A stretch of 64,000 nucleotides of DNA from NCBI RefSeq assembly GCF_000380125.1, contig NZ_KB904581.1, positions 19,006-83,005 of the forward strand, in the 5' to 3' direction. This DNA is from Streptococcus ovis DSM 16829 (lineage in GTDB: Bacteria > Bacillota > Bacilli > Lactobacillales > Streptococcaceae). The first letter of the stretch is position 1; the number at the start of each line of letters is the position of its first letter. Below, in pieces: positions 19,174-27,432 of this stretch. Under the pieces are notes generated by a model. That model was not told where the DNA came from. It worked only from the letters and a program-made list of their open reading frames with translations, and did not search any database. The translations under genes were made by a program, and so were the position numbers.

Positions 19174-19187
19174 AATGACTAGTCATT
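19174..19187. promoter_or_regulatory. Palindromic operator-like site upstream of the adh pseudogene
   Basis: The perfect 14-bp palindrome AATGACTAGTCATT sits about 20 bp before the ATG of the broken dehydrogenase. The shape is typical of a TetR-family operator. No TetR-family gene is seen nearby, so the cognate regulator is unknown. Confidence 0.5.
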
Positions 19188-19199
19188 ATTTTACATGAA

Positions 19200-19227
19200 A
19201 AATCTCCAGTTGTTGGGCTGGAGATTT
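19200..19227 (-). terminator. Hairpin at the end of the 77-residue gene
   Basis: Stem AAATCTCCAG/CTGGAGATTT around an 8-base loop, with a T-rich tail on the minus strand. It overlaps the stop codon at 19226. Confidence 0.65.
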
Positions 19228-19459
19228 ACAAATTATGCTTTGCCATCCGTTCTTTAAAAATATCGTTGACAATTAGAGTCAGAGTTTCTTTGGCCTCTGG
19301 GCTCAAATCTCCTTCTTTTTCAGCTTCAGCATAGGCTTCTGGAAACTCACGCGCAATCAGTTTACAAGTTGCTTTCACCGCGTGCCCTCGAACTAAACGA
19401 GGAATACGTTCCATATATTCTGGCTTGACCAGAGCAATAATTTTATCATTTGCTATCAT
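19226..19459 (-). CDS. Hypothetical 77-residue protein
   Basis: A small cytoplasmic protein rich in Glu, Lys and Ala, beginning MIANDKIIALVKPEYMERIPRLVRGHAV. It looks all-helical, with no membrane segment, cysteines or signal. It lies between the hsdM end and the adh pseudogene on the same strand, with its own terminator hairpin. The coding pattern (no rare stops, sensible ribosome site GGGAGCAG) supports a real gene. The family was not recognised and no function is proposed. Confidence 0.6.
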   Translation of the reverse strand: MIANDKIIALVKPEYMERIPRLVRGHAVKATCKLIAREFPEAYAEAEKEGDLSPEAKETLTLIVNDIFKERMAKHNL

Positions 19460-19552
19460 ATCATCTGCTCCCTTTACTCAGGGACTATCTTACTCTTTTT
19501 CAGTAAGAAAGTAAACAATTTGACACAGAATGAAACCAGAAATTTGGGACAG

Positions 19553-21154
19553 TTATAAGGTCAAATCCTTCAAAAAGGCGTCTAATTCAGCCTGCGCTTC
19601 TGGTGTCGTGCCTTTGAGTTGGTGAAGGAGGTCTGTCAACTGGGCTGATTTGGTCGCAATCTCTTGATTGGTCTTGTTAATATTCGTTACAATATCCGTC
19701 AACGGTGCTACTTCTTCGTCCTCAAAGGTATCCACATAGCGAGGGATATTGAGGTTGAAGTCATTCTCTTTGAGTTCTTCAAAGCTGGCCAGATGAGCAA
19801 ACTTGTCCATATCCTCGCGAGACTTGTAAGCCTCTAAGATTTTCTCAATGTGTTTGTCTTCCATGAGGTTCTGGTTTTTACCCTTGGTAAATTCCTTAGA
19901 TGCATCAATGAAATAAACATCACGAGTGGTTCTATCTTTTTTGAGAATAATAACTGTAGTTGGAATGCTAGTATTGAAGAAAATATTGGCTGGCAGACCA
20001 ATCACAGTATCAATAGCCCCTTCTTCCAATAAATGCTGACGGATTTTCCCTTCCGCATTGCCACGGAAAAGGACGCCGTGTGGTAGGACAATAGCCATGA
20101 CCCCACCATCTTGCTTGAGGTGATAATAACCATGCAAAAGGAAAGCAAAATCCGCTTTTGATTTTGGAGCCAAGGCGCCAAAGGCTGAGAAACGAGGGTC
20201 TTGCAAGAAACCACTATCCGCTGCCCACTTGGCCGAGTAAGGTGGGTTCATGAGCACCCCATCAAAGTTAGTTGGCTCCTGCGTTGGCCAGTCTTCATCA
20301 AGCGTGTCCGCATTGTGCAAATACTGATTTTCAATCGGCACACCGTGCAAAATCATGTTCATGCGAGCTAGATTATATGTCGAGGTATTGAGCTCCTGAC
20401 CAAAATAAGAAATGGTGTTTGGCTTATGGCTATACCGTTTGGCATTCAAGAGCAGAGAACCAGAGCCCATGGTCGCATCGTAAAGAGTGAAGCCTTTCTT
20501 ATCCTCACGACCAAGCAGGGCAATCTGAGTCATGAGTTTAGCCACAGGCTGGGGCGTGTAAAACTCTCCAGCCTTTTTTCCTGAGTCGGTCGCAAACTGA
20601 CCAATCAGATATTCATAAGCATCCCCAAGCATGTCACCAGCGTGACCTGCCACATCCAGAACCGCCAATTCTTTCATGACACCAGAAATGGTCTGGTTTT
20701 GTTTTTGAGGCGTCGCCCCTAACTTTTTAGAGTATAAATCAATGTCCTCAAACAGATTTTCAAAGAGCTCATCCGCTTGTTCGATGTTACGGAAACCTTG
20801 TGCCAAGTCCTCTAACTGAAAGGTGCCGTCATTGACCCGATCCACCAAGGCGGTAAAGGTCAAATCTGGCTCAATGGCATAAGACATCTCACCCTTAATC
20901 ACCGCCAGCAAATCGGCATGCGTCTCCTCATCCTCGTAGTAACCACGATAAAGGTCCAAGGCCTTATGCAAATCATCGGTCGGCTCCTCCATGGTCTTAG
21001 CCACATAAAAGAGCATCTTGTCCGACAGGTACTTGTAAAAGACCATGCCCAAAAGATAGGACTTGTAGTCATTGGCATCCATCTTAGAGCGGAGAATATC
21101 CGCCGAATTCCAAAGCGCCTGATAGAGCGATTGGGAGGTTTGTAGTTGTTCCAT
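19553..21154 (-). CDS. hsdM: Type I restriction-modification methyltransferase subunit HsdM
   Basis: A 533-residue adenine-N6 methyltransferase. An N-terminal helical domain (SADILRSKMDANDYKSYLLGMVFYKYLSDKM) precedes the catalytic domain with GEFYTPQPVAKLM, SAM motif DATMGSGSLLLNAKRY (about residue 231) and catalytic NPPYSAKW (about 303). It forms the M2S methylase with HsdS and the R2M2S nuclease with HsdR. It is last in the island's transcription order, separated from hsdS by the DUF4238 gene and an XRE remnant, which is unusual. It seems intact. Its base composition is close to that of hsdR and richer in GC than the genes between them. Confidence 0.96.
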   Translation of the reverse strand: MEQLQTSQSLYQALWNSADILRSKMDANDYKSYLLGMVFYKYLSDKMLFYVAKTMEEPTDDLHKALDLYRGYYEDEETHADLLAVIKGEMSYAIEPDLTFTALVDRVNDGTFQLEDLAQGFRNIEQADELFENLFEDIDLYSKKLGATPQKQNQTISGVMKELAVLDVAGHAGDMLGDAYEYLIGQFATDSGKKAGEFYTPQPVAKLMTQIALLGREDKKGFTLYDATMGSGSLLLNAKRYSHKPNTISYFGQELNTSTYNLARMNMILHGVPIENQYLHNADTLDEDWPTQEPTNFDGVLMNPPYSAKWAADSGFLQDPRFSAFGALAPKSKADFAFLLHGYYHLKQDGGVMAIVLPHGVLFRGNAEGKIRQHLLEEGAIDTVIGLPANIFFNTSIPTTVIILKKDRTTRDVYFIDASKEFTKGKNQNLMEDKHIEKILEAYKSREDMDKFAHLASFEELKENDFNLNIPRYVDTFEDEEVAPLTDIVTNINKTNQEIATKSAQLTDLLHQLKGTTPEAQAELDAFLKDLTL

Positions 21155-21220
21155 GTTTTTGTCTTTCTAATGGTTTATTTTTGGAAAATAGCAGAGCTGA
21201 TAGGCAATATTCCAAGTGAT

Positions 21221-21501
21221 TTAGACAATCGTTCTACTACTATTTTGTTCTTGTTCCAAGGGCACAACAGCCAAGGTCTTTCCAAGGCTGGCTAGCACTT
21301 TCAAAACGGTATCAAGTTGTGGACTGGTTTTCCCATGAGCTGCTCCAATTTCTTTTGACTGATCCCCTTTTCCTGTCTAGCCTTAATGAGTTCAAGCATA
21401 ACCGCCACCCTCAAATCACTTTCACGCAATTCCTCAGGTGTGAATAGTTCTGCTTGAACCTCTTCCCAACGGCTACCAATAGCTGGATTGTTTGTTGTCA
21501 T
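21221..21501 (-). pseudogene. XRE-family (HigA-like antitoxin) gene with internal deletion
   Basis: The first 66 codons read MTTNNPAIGSRWEEVQAELFTPEELRESDLRVAVMLELIKARQ-type sequence, then enter an HTH (KGISQKKLEQLMG) and stop out of frame. From the same point another frame continues GKTSPQLDTVLKVLASLGKTLAVVPLE and ends with TAA at 21221-21223. This is the usual end of HigA-like XRE proteins. About a dozen residues containing the recognition helix are missing, which also shifts the frame. No HigB-like toxin gene is next to it. The gene lies between the DUF4238 gene and hsdM. Confidence 0.8.
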
Positions 21502-21601
21502 ACCGTGCCTCGTTTCGTAATAGATATTTGTAAAAACTTTTCTATTCTGATTATAACTTAAATGTTATTGAAAAGGAAGGATTTCTCTTTGTATCATATT
21601 A

Positions 21602-22543
21602 TTATTTAGAGTCTACCATTTTTCTTTTTAAATATTCTATTATATTTTCCAATTCTTGCTGATAATTTGGATGAATAAAGCTTTGTTTTGTGGAGTGGAT
21701 TATCTGCAAAGAATTTACTGCTGTAATAAATTCTAAATTCTCATCCGAAAGGATATTCAGAGAATTATCTAAATGTACTGTTTCTTCATTCCGAGGTACT
21801 AACTCAAGTAAGATTTTACTTGATAATGGAAAATAAATAATATTATCATTTCTACCTAAGCCATTATCTGAGTATCCAATTGAGTTAGTATTAAAATTAG
21901 CCATTACAACTGGATTATCACTAGTGATAAATGGCATCTCACTATTATTATAATAGATTATCCATGATTTATTTTGTAAAACTGTTGAAAAGAGGATTAA
22001 ACGTTCTTCTTGTGAAATTAAATCTAGAGTCAAATCCTTTATAATATTAGACTTATTTGCAATAAATTGACCAAGTATTGACTCTAAATTTGGAATATTA
22101 CTATCTGAAAAACGTTCTCTAGTTTCTTTTATAGTTTCATCAAAAAGTTCACTACCATGCTTAAATCTACGTTCCAAGAAACCTGGCACTCTAACAAATT
22201 GAAATCCTAACATTTTCGATAATTTAATTTTATGTTCTATTTCTAATATATCTTCTTTTTTATTTATTAAAGTGATTCTTGAAATAATATTCGTTAAGTC
22301 TTGCCCATACAAAGGTTCGATCTGTGTTGCGAAATATTCTTCCCAGTGCTTTTCATTCTCTCTATTACTTACATCATAATAATTCTTCTCAAACGCTACA
22401 TCTTTTATAGCACTAATAAATATCTTTCCATTAACAACATGATATACTGATATGTTATACCCATTATTATTTGTATTTTTCTGGGCGAAACGTTTTAAAT
22501 AACTCTGAGGTACGACATGTTGCTTTATTTTTGATTTAACCAC
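21602..22543 (-). CDS. DUF4238 domain protein inside the restriction locus
   Basis: A 313-residue soluble protein. The N-terminal KQHVVPQSYLKRF is the hallmark of DUF4238, and MPFITSDNPVVMAN (about residue 200) is the second conserved block of that family. There is no membrane segment. Family biochemistry is not established, to my knowledge; members are often seen near defence or mobile genes. Here it follows hsdS by about 40 bp on the same strand. The codons are strongly AT-rich compared with hsdM, suggesting transfer together with the Gabija-like genes. A defence role is inference from position only. Confidence 0.8.
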   Translation of the reverse strand: MVKSKIKQHVVPQSYLKRFAQKNTNNNGYNISVYHVVNGKIFISAIKDVAFEKNYYDVSNRENEKHWEEYFATQIEPLYGQDLTNIISRITLINKKEDILEIEHKIKLSKMLGFQFVRVPGFLERRFKHGSELFDETIKETRERFSDSNIPNLESILGQFIANKSNIIKDLTLDLISQEERLILFSTVLQNKSWIIYYNNSEMPFITSDNPVVMANFNTNSIGYSDNGLGRNDNIIYFPLSSKILLELVPRNEETVHLDNSLNILSDENLEFITAVNSLQIIHSTKQSFIHPNYQQELENIIEYLKRKMVDSK

Positions 22544-22582
22544 TATCTATTAAACCTTTCAAATCAAAATTATCAATTTAAT

Positions 22583-23797
22583 TTACAAAAACATCTCCTG
22601 CAAGAGCTTTTTCTTCAAGGTTTCTAGTTGCTTGATTTTGTCTTGGTAATTAGAAATAAGGTCATCTAGGTTTGAGAAGAAAGCGCCGATGGCTCGCTGT
22701 TCTTCAGGAGAAGGAAAAACAATAGTAAAATCGTTTAAAACTTCCTTTGTTATTGTTTTTATAGTTCCTCCTGGTGCTTTCTGCTTTTCAGTTTCAAACT
22801 TACTTTTTAAGGAAATCGCCATAAAATATTTATCCATTTCTCGCTTAAAACTTTCGATAATCAAAATGGTACGATCAACATAGCAAGGAAATTTTGTTAT
22901 TGCAACTCTACCAATGCTTCCTTGAAGTGTAACCAAAATTGTACCAGTAGGAACAAAGACACTTTTGGGCATCGCTAGCTCACTTATCCTTTGTTTCGTC
23001 TCATTGGATAAATTAAAATTATCCAATACATCAACTACTTGAACAAATGGCATACTATTGGCACCATCATACCATTCTTTATTACCATAAGGCTGAGGGA
23101 AAGAACCTCTCCGATAATATGCTAATTCTTCTAGCTTCTTCTCATCCCACTCGCCATCAAATCCATCTAAGCGGATTTCAGGGATGGTCTGTCCTGCCTT
23201 TGGAAACATCTTTGATAACATAGATGCCTTGAAGGCTTGATAATTAGCTACATTATCCTTATAGGCAGATAAAAGCTCATCAAGCGTTTGGAAAAGAGTG
23301 CCGATGGAGGATTGTTCAGAATAGGTCGGAAATTGTACATCTAAGTTTTTAACAATACCGCCTGATAAATTCCCTTGTCCACCTTGAAGATATTTATCAA
23401 TAATACTATTCTTTTCACGACGCAACCATTGCATAATAAACTCACTTGAATAACCTTCGTAAGGTTTTATAGCAAGAATTGCTTGATTAATTGCTCCGTC
23501 TATTCGTGAAATACCAACTTCACCACTGGTAGCACCGTAAAGAGCATATAGAATATCTCCTTTTTCTACCAACTTGGCGGACGACTGATTGAGTGCATCT
23601 TCGTTAATACAGAGTTCCGTCTCATCCTTATTAATCTCAGCCGAGCGAATAAAAGGGATAGTGCCAGAATAGAAATTTTTATTTAATACAGATGGCGTTC
23701 CTCCAGAATAAGAATCAGATACCTCTCCGATTTTAAATTTTATAAGCTCATCATCAAAATCTTTGAATCTGAGGATGGGGAAAATTGGTTTTGTCAT
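22583..23797 (-). CDS. hsdS: Type I restriction-modification specificity subunit HsdS
   Basis: A 404-residue specificity protein with two target-recognition domains (about residues 10-165 and 215-365). Each is followed by a helical spacer: LDELLSAYKDNVANYQAFKASML and LDDLISNYQDKIKQLETLKKKLL. The length is standard. The start ATG overlaps the stop of the UvrD-like helicase gene (ATGA), so its translation is coupled to a gene that is not part of the restriction system. No second hsdS or inverted repeats that would allow shuffling are seen in the window. Confidence 0.95.
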   Translation of the reverse strand: MTKPIFPILRFKDFDDELIKFKIGEVSDSYSGGTPSVLNKNFYSGTIPFIRSAEINKDETELCINEDALNQSSAKLVEKGDILYALYGATSGEVGISRIDGAINQAILAIKPYEGYSSEFIMQWLRREKNSIIDKYLQGGQGNLSGGIVKNLDVQFPTYSEQSSIGTLFQTLDELLSAYKDNVANYQAFKASMLSKMFPKAGQTIPEIRLDGFDGEWDEKKLEELAYYRRGSFPQPYGNKEWYDGANSMPFVQVVDVLDNFNLSNETKQRISELAMPKSVFVPTGTILVTLQGSIGRVAITKFPCYVDRTILIIESFKREMDKYFMAISLKSKFETEKQKAPGGTIKTITKEVLNDFTIVFPSPEEQRAIGAFFSNLDDLISNYQDKIKQLETLKKKLLQEMFL

Positions 23798-25413
23798 TTT
23801 ATTACCTCTGCAAAATCATTCAAAGTAAATTGTATTTCATTATTTCTTTGTAGCAATTCATTTATTTTATTTTTATATTTTCCGTTGAAATCAATCAAAA
23901 TTAATCTTGATTTAGGTCTTGTAATAGCGACGTAGTTATCCTCTTCTTTAAAGTTATCTTTAAAATCAAATAGATAATTCGTGAATAGAATAACTTCGTC
24001 AGAACTAAGTCCTTTTGAAGAATGAATCGTTGAAAAAAGATTATAAACTCCATTTAACGATGTGAATAAAATTTTATTTTCCTGATTAAGCAGAATTTCT
24101 AGTAAAAATTCACTCTCTAATTTTGTGCCAAATCTTTTGGTTGAAAAACCTAGATAAGTAATAATTTCTTCAATGATATTTTGGTTAGGAGAACTTCTCA
24201 TTGAAGTTAGTAGATTATTCAAATCGGAAACAAGACTTTTATCGTAATCAACATATAGATCATTCAGCAAATGATACTCCGTATATTCCTTATCAAAATA
24301 ATATTTTGCCAGAGAGGTTAATAAGGTGCTATTATCACAATCTGCTAATATGTTTCTACTATAAGAATAAAAGGAATCACAAAAAAGTGAATTTACTCTT
24401 TCCTTCAGCCGTTTAATATGATCATTATTGCCTATAAAATAAAATTTCCGCTTCTGATCAAAGGTTGATATAAGACGGGAATCTACTATCTCTTTGATTA
24501 TATTTAGCTCAATCTCAGCTGTTTCATCATTTTTTTCCGATTTTATTTGCTCAGTATCGTCCCAATTGATACGAGGCAAATCAATTGGGAAATTTAAGTA
24601 CAATATTTCTCCACCGGAACGAATTCTAGATACATTTGTTGAATTACTTATTGCTAATGAAAAATCAACAATTTTTGGTTCGCTTCTGAAATTATTCTGA
24701 AATCTCTTTTTTGTAAAGTTATTATCTTTTGTATGAAATAGACTATTTATAAATATAGGTGAGGCTCCACGCCATTGATAAATAGATTGTTTGTCATCGC
24801 CAACAATAACCAAAGTAATTCCTAATTCATCTTTAAGATACATGAATAATTGGTGCATGGAAGAGTCACAATCTTGATACTCATCTAAATAAATTTTTTT
24901 ATATTTAAATGTTAAATATTCTCTGGCGACAATACACTCTCTCAAAATTTTTATAGCAACTTCACACTTAAAGTTTTTACCATTTTTTTGTGTATTGAAG
25001 TCGTATTTACCAAAAATTTTTTCTTGTGTTAATTTACTGATACCTACACCATAACTATCAAATTCACTATTTTTTTGATAGTTATATGAAATTGGTTTTA
25101 CATTAGGATAAACCTGTTCTATAAACGGTTCTAATATTTCAGATTCTAAAAATCCATCAATAGTTGCAACGTAAAGATTTTGAGGAATATTTTCTAATTT
25201 ATTAGTAATTTCATCCCTAGCATTATTTGTAAATGTGAGCGCAGCAAAATTTTGAAATGTTCCTTCTCTTTCTACATCACTAAGAATTTTTTTAGCTAAA
25301 AAGGTTGTTTTTCCAGAACCAGCATTTGCAACAACAAGGATATTACCCCCCTCATTTATAAGCTCTTCTTTTACTAATTTGTCTTGTTCCTCTAGCGAAA
25401 GTCTACTTTGCAT
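23794..25413 (-). CDS. gajB: UvrD/REP-like helicase, Gabija GajB-like
   Basis: A 539-residue superfamily 1 helicase. Motifs in order are I (VANAGSGKTTFLAKKIL, near residue 30), Ia (FAALTFTNNARDEI), II (IYLDEYQDCDSS, near 175), III (VGDDKQSIYQWRG), IV (QNNFRSEPKIVDF), V (TIHSSKGLSSDEV) and VI (VAITRPKSRLILI). In Gabija systems such a helicase partners an OLD-like nuclease to stop phage. The gene starts 11 bp inside the end of the upstream OLD-like gene with AAGGAG well placed, and ends overlapping hsdS. The length is slightly above the described GajB of about 500 residues. Confidence 0.85.
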   Translation of the reverse strand: MQSRLSLEEQDKLVKEELINEGGNILVVANAGSGKTTFLAKKILSDVEREGTFQNFAALTFTNNARDEITNKLENIPQNLYVATIDGFLESEILEPFIEQVYPNVKPISYNYQKNSEFDSYGVGISKLTQEKIFGKYDFNTQKNGKNFKCEVAIKILRECIVAREYLTFKYKKIYLDEYQDCDSSMHQLFMYLKDELGITLVIVGDDKQSIYQWRGASPIFINSLFHTKDNNFTKKRFQNNFRSEPKIVDFSLAISNSTNVSRIRSGGEILYLNFPIDLPRINWDDTEQIKSEKNDETAEIELNIIKEIVDSRLISTFDQKRKFYFIGNNDHIKRLKERVNSLFCDSFYSYSRNILADCDNSTLLTSLAKYYFDKEYTEYHLLNDLYVDYDKSLVSDLNNLLTSMRSSPNQNIIEEIITYLGFSTKRFGTKLESEFLLEILLNQENKILFTSLNGVYNLFSTIHSSKGLSSDEVILFTNYLFDFKDNFKEEDNYVAITRPKSRLILIDFNGKYKNKINELLQRNNEIQFTLNDFAEVIK

Positions 25414-27241
25414 CTTTAAACTCCTTCAAGACTTTAAAGCGTTCAGCTTGAATAATTTCATTAGCTAATTCTTCATTAAGGACATTTTCAATATAGATAT
25501 TCATGTTATATAATTTATGATCTTGTAACCATTTGACAAATTTATCATCATCAACATTATCCTTAACTACTCCACTATTAGTCACAGAAATTTTAACTTT
25601 ATATTTCTCATCAATTGAAACAGCTAAATCGTTCTCTAAATCTATCTCTGATAAATAAATATTATTATATTGGAACAGTTCAAAAAGCTTTTCACCAATA
25701 TCTTCTTTCATAGCCTCCGTAAATAGATATTTTTTATAATTTATTAGTTTTCTTTTTTTCTCTTCATCACTTTCATTTTCATTGACAAGTTTTCTCCTAA
25801 ATGCAGTAGGTTTAAAATCATATTCATTTCTTGGAAGAAGTTTACTAGAGCGACTAATACCACTTAAGAAAAAATCAGTTTTATTACCTTTAATAGATTG
25901 TAAATCATTATCTGTTTTTATAAAGTAACTAATTTTGAGATTACGATATAATTCAACATAAGGTAAAAAATTTACGCCATCAACACTCAGAATAAATTTT
26001 CCATCTATTTCATAGCTTGGATAAACCTCATTCATAATGGCAGTAAACAAAGCATATTCTGATGGCCCTTCTACTAATAGAACTGTATCATAAAAAATTG
26101 ATTGTGACAGAGACTTGTTGAGATTTTTCTTCAATTTAGAAAAATCTTCTGGTACTTGATAATAATAAGAATAGCCGTTTGACCTATCACTAGATACAAT
26201 CTTAATTAACTGTATATCATCCATTTCATACAGTAGTTCTGACGAGTGAGTTGTTAAGAAAAAATAGGAATATAATTCATCGTTAAATAATTGCTTTGAT
26301 AGAGAAATCTGAAGTGAGCGATGTAAACTATTTTCAGGCTCTTCAATAAGATATACTAAAATTTTATTTGAATACTGATTTTCAGAAAGAATATGAGTAA
26401 TAGCATAGGAAAGAAGTTTTTTTCGTCCATCACCAGAAGTTGGATAATAATTCTTGTCGGAATTATTCCATTTAACATATGGACGTAAGTTATCTAAATA
26501 TCCTGTAATCGCAACTTCAGATTGAACTTCAATTTTTAGATCTTCATTCCGAAATTTCTTATATGCTTCGGTAAGCTCGTTCTGTGTATGTTTTACTTTA
26601 TTTAATTTAGTGATATTATCATTTAGGTCTGTGATATTGGTCTCAATGTCATTTTCAATCTGTTCATCTGAATTTTTTTCGTCTTCGGTCATATTCTTTA
26701 TACCGGAATTAAAGATATTATTCCTATTTTTCTTAAATATAGTATCTAGCTGAATATTAGGATCAACATACACTACTTGGAAAATCTTATCCAGTTCTGA
26801 ACGAGTTCCTCTCTGGGGGATTGGAAATAGATTATCCAAATTTGATCCCCATGCAAGGTCTGGATTACCTAATTGTTCACTTTCATCAAATTCCGCTATT
26901 AATTTAATATAGAAATTATCCAAATCAATATTTGTTCTAGCCCCCTTTACTCCAGCAATTAATTGTCTGGATTGAACCGAATTAGGATTTTCTTCATTAT
27001 TACGATCTGCTATATCTATTTGTAGTATGATTTCTATAGGATCTTCTTTACGATGTTGAAAATAGTCAGACTCAACAAATCCTTGATTTCGAGTTCTTGA
27101 ATCTAGCAGAAAACGGATCGCATACAATAAGTTAGTTTTACCAGAATCGTTCATTCCAAATATTATATTTTTATTAGACAAATCAACTTCGAGATTTTCA
27201 AAATTTCTAAAATTTTTAACAATTAATTTCTTAAACTTCAT
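25403..27241 (-). CDS. gajA: OLD-family ATPase/TOPRIM nuclease, Gabija GajA-like
   Basis: A 612-residue protein. Its ABC-type ATPase has Walker A GMNDSGKT (29-36), Walker B VYLIEEPENSLH (about 295-305) and the TTHSSELL switch His. A C-terminal TOPRIM domain follows with VLLVEGPSEY (about 390) and the acidic TDND (about 442). GajA in Gabija is a nucleotide-regulated DNA-nicking nuclease with this layout. The next gene is a UvrD-like helicase overlapping by 11 bp, the defining pair. The sequence is very AT-rich. Alternatives are a stand-alone OLD nuclease or a Septu/PARIS-type ATPase, but the TOPRIM plus helicase pairing favours Gabija. Confidence 0.85.
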   Translation of the reverse strand: MKFKKLIVKNFRNFENLEVDLSNKNIIFGMNDSGKTNLLYAIRFLLDSRTRNQGFVESDYFQHRKEDPIEIILQIDIADRNNEENPNSVQSRQLIAGVKGARTNIDLDNFYIKLIAEFDESEQLGNPDLAWGSNLDNLFPIPQRGTRSELDKIFQVVYVDPNIQLDTIFKKNRNNIFNSGIKNMTEDEKNSDEQIENDIETNITDLNDNITKLNKVKHTQNELTEAYKKFRNEDLKIEVQSEVAITGYLDNLRPYVKWNNSDKNYYPTSGDGRKKLLSYAITHILSENQYSNKILVYLIEEPENSLHRSLQISLSKQLFNDELYSYFFLTTHSSELLYEMDDIQLIKIVSSDRSNGYSYYYQVPEDFSKLKKNLNKSLSQSIFYDTVLLVEGPSEYALFTAIMNEVYPSYEIDGKFILSVDGVNFLPYVELYRNLKISYFIKTDNDLQSIKGNKTDFFLSGISRSSKLLPRNEYDFKPTAFRRKLVNENESDEEKKRKLINYKKYLFTEAMKEDIGEKLFELFQYNNIYLSEIDLENDLAVSIDEKYKVKISVTNSGVVKDNVDDDKFVKWLQDHKLYNMNIYIENVLNEELANEIIQAERFKVLKEFKDAK

Positions 27242-27432
27242 AAAAACATCTCTTTCAAATCACTAAATATCAAGGCGCTTTAAAACATTTGTCTATCAGA
27301 TATACTTATCTTATTATCCGAACTGAACACGGCCTAAAAGCTCGGGATTTAGATAAGACGCCTTGTGGGTAATCCCACGTCGTTGTCTTCCTAAAATCCT
27401 AATCGCTTTTTAACGGTCTTTGTATCTTATGC
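27242..27432 (-). other. Structured non-coding stretch between hsdR and gajA
   Basis: No gene fits in these 191 bp. Nested inverted repeats are visible: CAAGGCG (27271-27277) with CGCCTTG (27359-27365), and CTTATCT (27305-27311) with AGATAAG (27351-27357). Next to them is a compact hairpin GTGGG-TAAT-CCCAC (27365-27378) whose outer GACG/CGTC extension competes with the long stem. Such exclusive pairings could act as an attenuator, or be part of a dispersed repeat. Confidence 0.45.

Noticed and set aside
22583-23797. Phase-variable hsdS shuffling system
   Set aside because: Only one hsdS gene is present, with no recombinase gene or inverted repeats seen around it.
25403-27241. PARIS or Septu assignment for the OLD-like ATPase
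   Set aside because: The C-terminal TOPRIM with VEGPSEY and TDND, together with the adjacent UvrD-like helicase, fits Gabija better; no AriB-type or PtuB-type HNH partner is present.
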